Source of the DNA: SXRF01 sp039808985
Lineage (GTDB): Bacteria; Pseudomonadota; Alphaproteobacteria; Rickettsiales; SXRF01
Direction of reading: 5' to 3'
Assembly: GCA_039808985.1 (NCBI GenBank)
Contig: JBDHUC010000032.1
Span: 1-23,178 of the forward strand
Length of the DNA stretch: 23,178 bases
Shown piece after piece: positions 19,949 through 23,178 of this stretch. Within the stretch, counting starts at the first letter, position 1, and the number at the start of each line of letters is the position of its first letter. Position numbers and translations under genes: made by a program. A model generated the notes under the pieces. It had not been told where the DNA came from, searched no databases, and saw nothing but the letters and a program-made list of their open reading frames with translations.

Positions 19949-20683
19949 ATGCTCATGAAATACTGTAGAAAAATTACATTTTTTTTAGCTACATCTCTAG
20001 TTATAGCATATGCCGGAAATGCTTTTGCTATCAGCAGTGAACAACAGATAAGCTATTATTATGACAAGGCACAGAAGGGAAATATCGAGGCCAGGTACCG
20101 GCTTGGAATAACATATTATGCAGGCTATAGAACCAAGGACCTGGCACGTGAATGGCTGGAAAAAGCCGCGACACAAAGGCATGTTGAAGCGCAGTATGCA
20201 CTTGGAATAAATTACGCCTACCAAAAACCTATAGATATGGAAATGGCTAAATACTGGCTGGAAAAAGCTGCTAAACAGCACCACCCCCAAGCTGAAACTT
20301 ATCTCAGATATTTCCAGGGGATAAATATGCCTCCTCCAAAGGTCGACCCAAGAATAGAGCATGAAAATAAAATAAAGGACCTTACCCAAAAAGCTGAATC
20401 CGGCGATGCCGACACTGAATATAAGCTGGGCATGGAATATATGCACGATGCCGACCAGAACGCAGAATTAAATGCCCGTACATGGCTGGAAAAAGCTGCG
20501 AAACAGGGCCACATAGAAGCGCAATACTGGCTGGGCATGTCATATGGATGGCACAACCCTAATAATATAAAAGAAGCTATACACTGGCTCCAGGAAGCTG
20601 CAAACCAGGACCATATTGATGCCAGAACCTATCTTGGCTATTTGCAGTCACTATCTTTTGCCGGAACCGATGATGCAAAATAA
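19949..20683 (+). CDS. Secreted Sel1-repeat (SLR) protein
   Basis: This 244-residue protein has a signal peptide (KITFFLATSLVIAYAGNAFA, cleavage likely after AFA). Sel1-like helical repeats follow in two blocks. The first is around ARYRLGITYYAGYRTKDLAR, then AQYALGINYAYQ and AKYWLEKAAKQHH; the second is around TEYKLGMEYMHDA, AQYWLGMSYGWHN and EAIHWLQEAANQDH. A linker with MPPPKVDPRIEHENK separates them. Sel1 repeats mediate protein-protein contacts, and secreted ones occur in envelope regulation and in host-associated bacteria. The partner is unknown. The 3' end overlaps the start of the next gene by 14 bp. Confidence 0.9.
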   Translation: MLMKYCRKITFFLATSLVIAYAGNAFAISSEQQISYYYDKAQKGNIEARYRLGITYYAGYRTKDLAREWLEKAATQRHVEAQYALGINYAYQKPIDMEMAKYWLEKAAKQHHPQAETYLRYFQGINMPPPKVDPRIEHENKIKDLTQKAESGDADTEYKLGMEYMHDADQNAELNARTWLEKAAKQGHIEAQYWLGMSYGWHNPNNIKEAIHWLQEAANQDHIDARTYLGYLQSLSFAGTDDAK

Positions 20684-22070
20684 AACAAATGTTGCAAGCC
20701 AGACCTATGATGAAATAAATATCGGTGACACAGCCAGCATAAAACGCACCCTAACCCAGAGGGACATTCAGCTTTTCGCTATAGTAACCGGGGATATGAA
20801 CCCGGCGCATCTTGACGAAGCCTATGCAAAGACTGATATTTTCCAACAGATAGTAGGGCATGGCATGTGGACCGGCTCTATGTTCTCCACTTTGCTTGGA
20901 ATGCAACTGCCAGGCCTTGGAACCATCTATCTAAGCCAGACCTTGAATTTTTTGGCGCCTGTGCATATTGGCGATGAGATAACGGCTACAGTCACAGTAA
21001 GCAGCAAAGATGATAAGCATAAGCGTATAACGCTGGAAACATTATGCATAAACACCAGGGGCGAAAAAATACTGGAAGGCGTTGCGATAGTTCTACCGCC
21101 TAAAGTAAAAACAGAGTGGACTGCCAAGCCACTCCCTGAAGTGCAGATAAAAAACGGCGACCATGATTATGAACAATGGCTGCTTAATAAAGCAAAAGCG
21201 CTAAAGCCACTTAAAACCGCTGTAGTGCACCCGGTTGACGCCCTGTCACTTCAGGGCGCAGTTGAGGCAGCCCAGGCAGGGATAATCGAGCCGGTACTGG
21301 TTGGCCCCGAAGATAAAATCCGCGATATAGCAAAAGCGGCAAGTATAGACATAGGAAAATATAAAATTTTCCCGACCCCGCATAGCCATGCGGCAGCGGC
21401 AGCAGCAGTGGATATGGCGCGCCGTGGTGAAGTTGAATCCCTCATGAAAGGCAAGATACACACAGATGAGTTAATGGAAGCTGTAGTGAACAAGGAAGCC
21501 GGCCTGCGCACCGACCGACGCATAAGCCATGTATTCATGCTGGATGTACCAAGCTATCACAAGCCACTTTTCCTGACCGATGCAGCTATAAGCATAATGC
21601 CTACGATGATGGAGAAAAAAGATATTATCCAGAATGCAGCCGATCTGTTTCATGCTCTAGGGCTTGGAACGCCGAAAGTAGCAATACTGGCCGCAGTGGA
21701 AACAGTGAATGAAAAAATGCCCGCAACTCTTGACGCGACTGCTCTGTGCAAAATGTCAGAACGCGGACAGATAACTGGAGCAATTGTCGATGGACCGCTG
21801 GCATTCGACAATGCAATTTCTAAAGAATCAGCCGATATTAAAGGTATAGTTTCGCAGGTGGCTGGTGATGCCGATATACTTGTCGTTCCCGATATTGAAT
21901 CCGGCAATATGCTTTATAAGGAATTGCGTTATTTTTCCGGCGTGCAGGGAATTGGCATTGTGCTTGGTGCAAAAGTTCCGATTATCCTCACCAGCCGAAC
22001 CTCTGACGCGCAGAACCGCGTTGTTTCTGCCGCCCTCGCCCTGCTCTATGCGCAGACTAAGCGCGTATGA
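20670..22070 (+). CDS. Bifunctional MaoC-like enoyl-CoA hydratase / phosphate acyltransferase
   Basis: This is a 466-residue fusion. Residues 1-150 are a MaoC/PhaJ-type (R)-specific hydratase hot-dog domain with the catalytic pair Asp42/His47 in GDMNPAHLDEAYA and the family segment GHGMWTGSMFSTLL. Residues about 170-466 are a phosphate acetyl/butyryltransferase domain: VHPVDALSLQGAVEAAQAGI, PVLVGPEDKIRDIAK, VESLMKGKIHTDELM, and LVVPDIESGNMLYKEL. It exchanges acyl-CoA for acyl phosphate. The start is the ATG at 20670 (a second ATG follows at once); an upstream in-frame ATG at 20616 would lie inside the Sel1 gene. The stop overlaps the kinase start (ATGA), so the acyl phosphate would be passed to that kinase to make ATP. 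Confidence 0.92.
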   Translation: MMQNKTNVASQTYDEINIGDTASIKRTLTQRDIQLFAIVTGDMNPAHLDEAYAKTDIFQQIVGHGMWTGSMFSTLLGMQLPGLGTIYLSQTLNFLAPVHIGDEITATVTVSSKDDKHKRITLETLCINTRGEKILEGVAIVLPPKVKTEWTAKPLPEVQIKNGDHDYEQWLLNKAKALKPLKTAVVHPVDALSLQGAVEAAQAGIIEPVLVGPEDKIRDIAKAASIDIGKYKIFPTPHSHAAAAAAVDMARRGEVESLMKGKIHTDELMEAVVNKEAGLRTDRRISHVFMLDVPSYHKPLFLTDAAISIMPTMMEKKDIIQNAADLFHALGLGTPKVAILAAVETVNEKMPATLDATALCKMSERGQITGAIVDGPLAFDNAISKESADIKGIVSQVAGDADILVVPDIESGNMLYKELRYFSGVQGIGIVLGAKVPIILTSRTSDAQNRVVSAALALLYAQTKRV

Positions 22071-23089
22071 TTATCACCTGTAATGCCGGTTCTTCCAACA
22101 CTAAACTTGCATTGTTTGACGGCAGTCTAAAACATATAGAATCGCATATCATTTATAATAAGAATGAAACTTTATCATGGCTTAAAAAAACTGGCACAGC
22201 AGGGATAAAAATTACTACGATAGGCCATCGTGTTGTACATGGCGGCGATAAGTTTACTGCCCCGGTTATAATTACGCCGCAAATAATAAAAGAGCTGGAA
22301 GAATTTATCCCACTAGCGCCACTGCACCAGCCAGCCGCTCTGGAACTTATCGCCGAGGCTATTAAACTCTATCCTGACATACCACACATTGCCTGCTTCG
22401 ATACCGCGTTCCACCACACCATGCCGGAAATCGAAAGAAAGCTGGCACTTCCAAAAAATTATTACGATAACGGAATAAAGCGCTATGGTTTCCATGGCCT
22501 TTCCTATGAATATATAGCTTCCATTTTGCCGCAACATCTGGGCGATAAGGCAAACGGGCGCATCATTGTTGCGCATCTGGGCGGCGGCGCTTCCGCCTGC
22601 GCGCTCAGGAATTTTAAAAGCATTGCAACCACTATGGGATTTTCAACACTCGACGGGCTGATGATGGGAACGCGTCCCGGCGCGCTGGACGCCGGGGTCA
22701 TCATGCATCTTCTGGAACATAAAAAAATGAGCATGGAAGAAATAAACCACCTGCTTTACAAGGAATCGGGACTGCTTGGCGTTTCCGGTATCACTTCCGA
22801 TATGCGCGAACTTATGGCCAGCGACAAACAAGCTGCGCATGATGCAATAGAGCTTTATTGCTACATTGCCGCCAGGCAGATTGCCAGCCTACTCCCATCA
22901 TTAGGCGGAATTGACGCGCTAATATTTACCGGTGGAATCGGCGAACATGCCAGCCCGGTGCGTGAAAAAATCTGTACCTATCTAAAATGGCTTGGCGATT
23001 TCCCGGTTTATGCTATTGCTACCGATGAAGAAATCGTGATAGCCAAAGCTTGCCGCAAACTAGGCCGTGTGGACATTCATAACGGATAG
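22067..23089 (+). CDS. ackA: Acetate/butyrate-type kinase
   Basis: This 340-residue cytoplasmic enzyme converts acyl phosphate and ADP to the acid and ATP. Family residues are visible: Asn6 in CNAGSSNTK, Arg55 in IGHRVVHGG, the catalytic Asp112 in CFDTAFHHTMP, His143 in RYGFHGLSYEYI, His170 in VAHLGGGAS, Arg203 in MMGTRPGALDAG, and FTGGIGEHASPVRE near the end. It is about 60 residues shorter than E. coli AckA, mainly by compact loops, as in many kinases paired with MaoC-Pta fusions. The C-terminal TDEEIVIAKACRKL matches the family end, so the gene looks intact despite the insertion sequence just downstream. Substrate preference (acetate, propionate or butyrate) is not decided by the sequence. 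Confidence 0.93.
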   Translation: MIITCNAGSSNTKLALFDGSLKHIESHIIYNKNETLSWLKKTGTAGIKITTIGHRVVHGGDKFTAPVIITPQIIKELEEFIPLAPLHQPAALELIAEAIKLYPDIPHIACFDTAFHHTMPEIERKLALPKNYYDNGIKRYGFHGLSYEYIASILPQHLGDKANGRIIVAHLGGGASACALRNFKSIATTMGFSTLDGLMMGTRPGALDAGVIMHLLEHKKMSMEEINHLLYKESGLLGVSGITSDMRELMASDKQAAHDAIELYCYIAARQIASLLPSLGGIDALIFTGGIGEHASPVREKICTYLKWLGDFPVYAIATDEEIVIAKACRKLGRVDIHNG

Positions 23090-23133
23090 TTAAGGAACTT
23101 GTGTTAAGTCCATAACTATGGGAGGTTATGTAT

Positions 23134-23178
23134 ATGCAACAGCATCTGAGTGATACACAGTGGGATAAGATCAAAGCC
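23134..23178 (+). mobile_element. Start of an IS5-like transposase (rest outside the window)
   Basis: Fifteen codons read MQQHLSDTQWDKIKA and continue past the edge. A LxDxQWxxI start is typical of IS5-family transposases. GGAGG (23121-23125) lies 8 nt before this ATG; an ATG at 23128 is in frame but too close. The IS left end should lie between the kinase stop (23089) and here, but I cannot fix it without the other end. Confidence 0.65.

Noticed and set aside
20616..20669. In-frame extension of the MaoC-Pta start
   Set aside because: It lies inside the Sel1-repeat gene; the ATG at 20670 gives the usual hydratase N-terminus.

Overview
The window joins two kinds of DNA. Positions 1 to about 8,970 are visibly GC-rich and carry phage and mobile-element genes. 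From about 9,100 to the end the DNA is AT-rich and carries ordinary chromosomal genes. PhaR, the PHA synthase pair, a MaoC-Pta fusion with an acetate kinase, an RlmI-type methyltransferase and an SsuA-like protein next to a hybrid kinase all suggest an alphaproteobacterium of moderate to low GC. This is inference from gene content; there is no rRNA in the window.

Region 1 (1-4,919, minus strand) is a lambda-type packaging-side operon. In transcription order it holds a lone ParB-like protein, a ParB-ParB-methyltransferase protein, a HAD-like protein, a CmoA-like methyltransferase, the small terminase (Nu1 type) and the large terminase (GpA type, running off the left edge). Genes are packed with ATGA junctions and longer overlaps.

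Region 2 (4,920-6,467) starts with a structured intergenic stretch: a 21-22 bp tandem repeat and several strong GC hairpins. It is followed by a divergent plus-strand pair, a DNA-methylase-like protein without a visible NPPF/Y motif and a DUF3768 protein.

Region 3 (6,505-8,225) is a complete nitric-oxide defence unit: flavohemoprotein hmp and its repressor nsrR, divergent around a near-perfect NsrR operator. It is packed tightly against a phage tail gene (gpZ, 8,222-8,803), which is itself preceded by the tail end of another phage-like frame that breaks off near 8,970. The unit therefore lies inside, or at the rearranged end of, a prophage. Direct repeats and a hairpin (8,961-9,096) mark the change to host DNA.

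Region 4 (9,232-15,259) holds a small ABM-fold monooxygenase and then a probable phosphorelay: Hpt and a stand-alone receiver on the minus strand, divergent from an SsuA/THI5-like binding protein and a HAMP-GAF-HisKA-HATPase-REC-REC hybrid kinase. Convergent to the kinase is a short ferredoxin-NAD domain protein that lacks the usual flavin barrel.

Region 5 (15,280-17,854) holds mscL, an RlmI-like rRNA methyltransferase and an ABC-type ATPase. Region 6 (17,876-23,089) is a carbon-storage block: a 16 bp imperfect inverted-repeat element, class III-like PhaC with a small helical partner, divergent PhaR, a Sel1-repeat protein, a MaoC-Pta fusion and acetate kinase. The window ends in the first codons of an IS5-like transposase.
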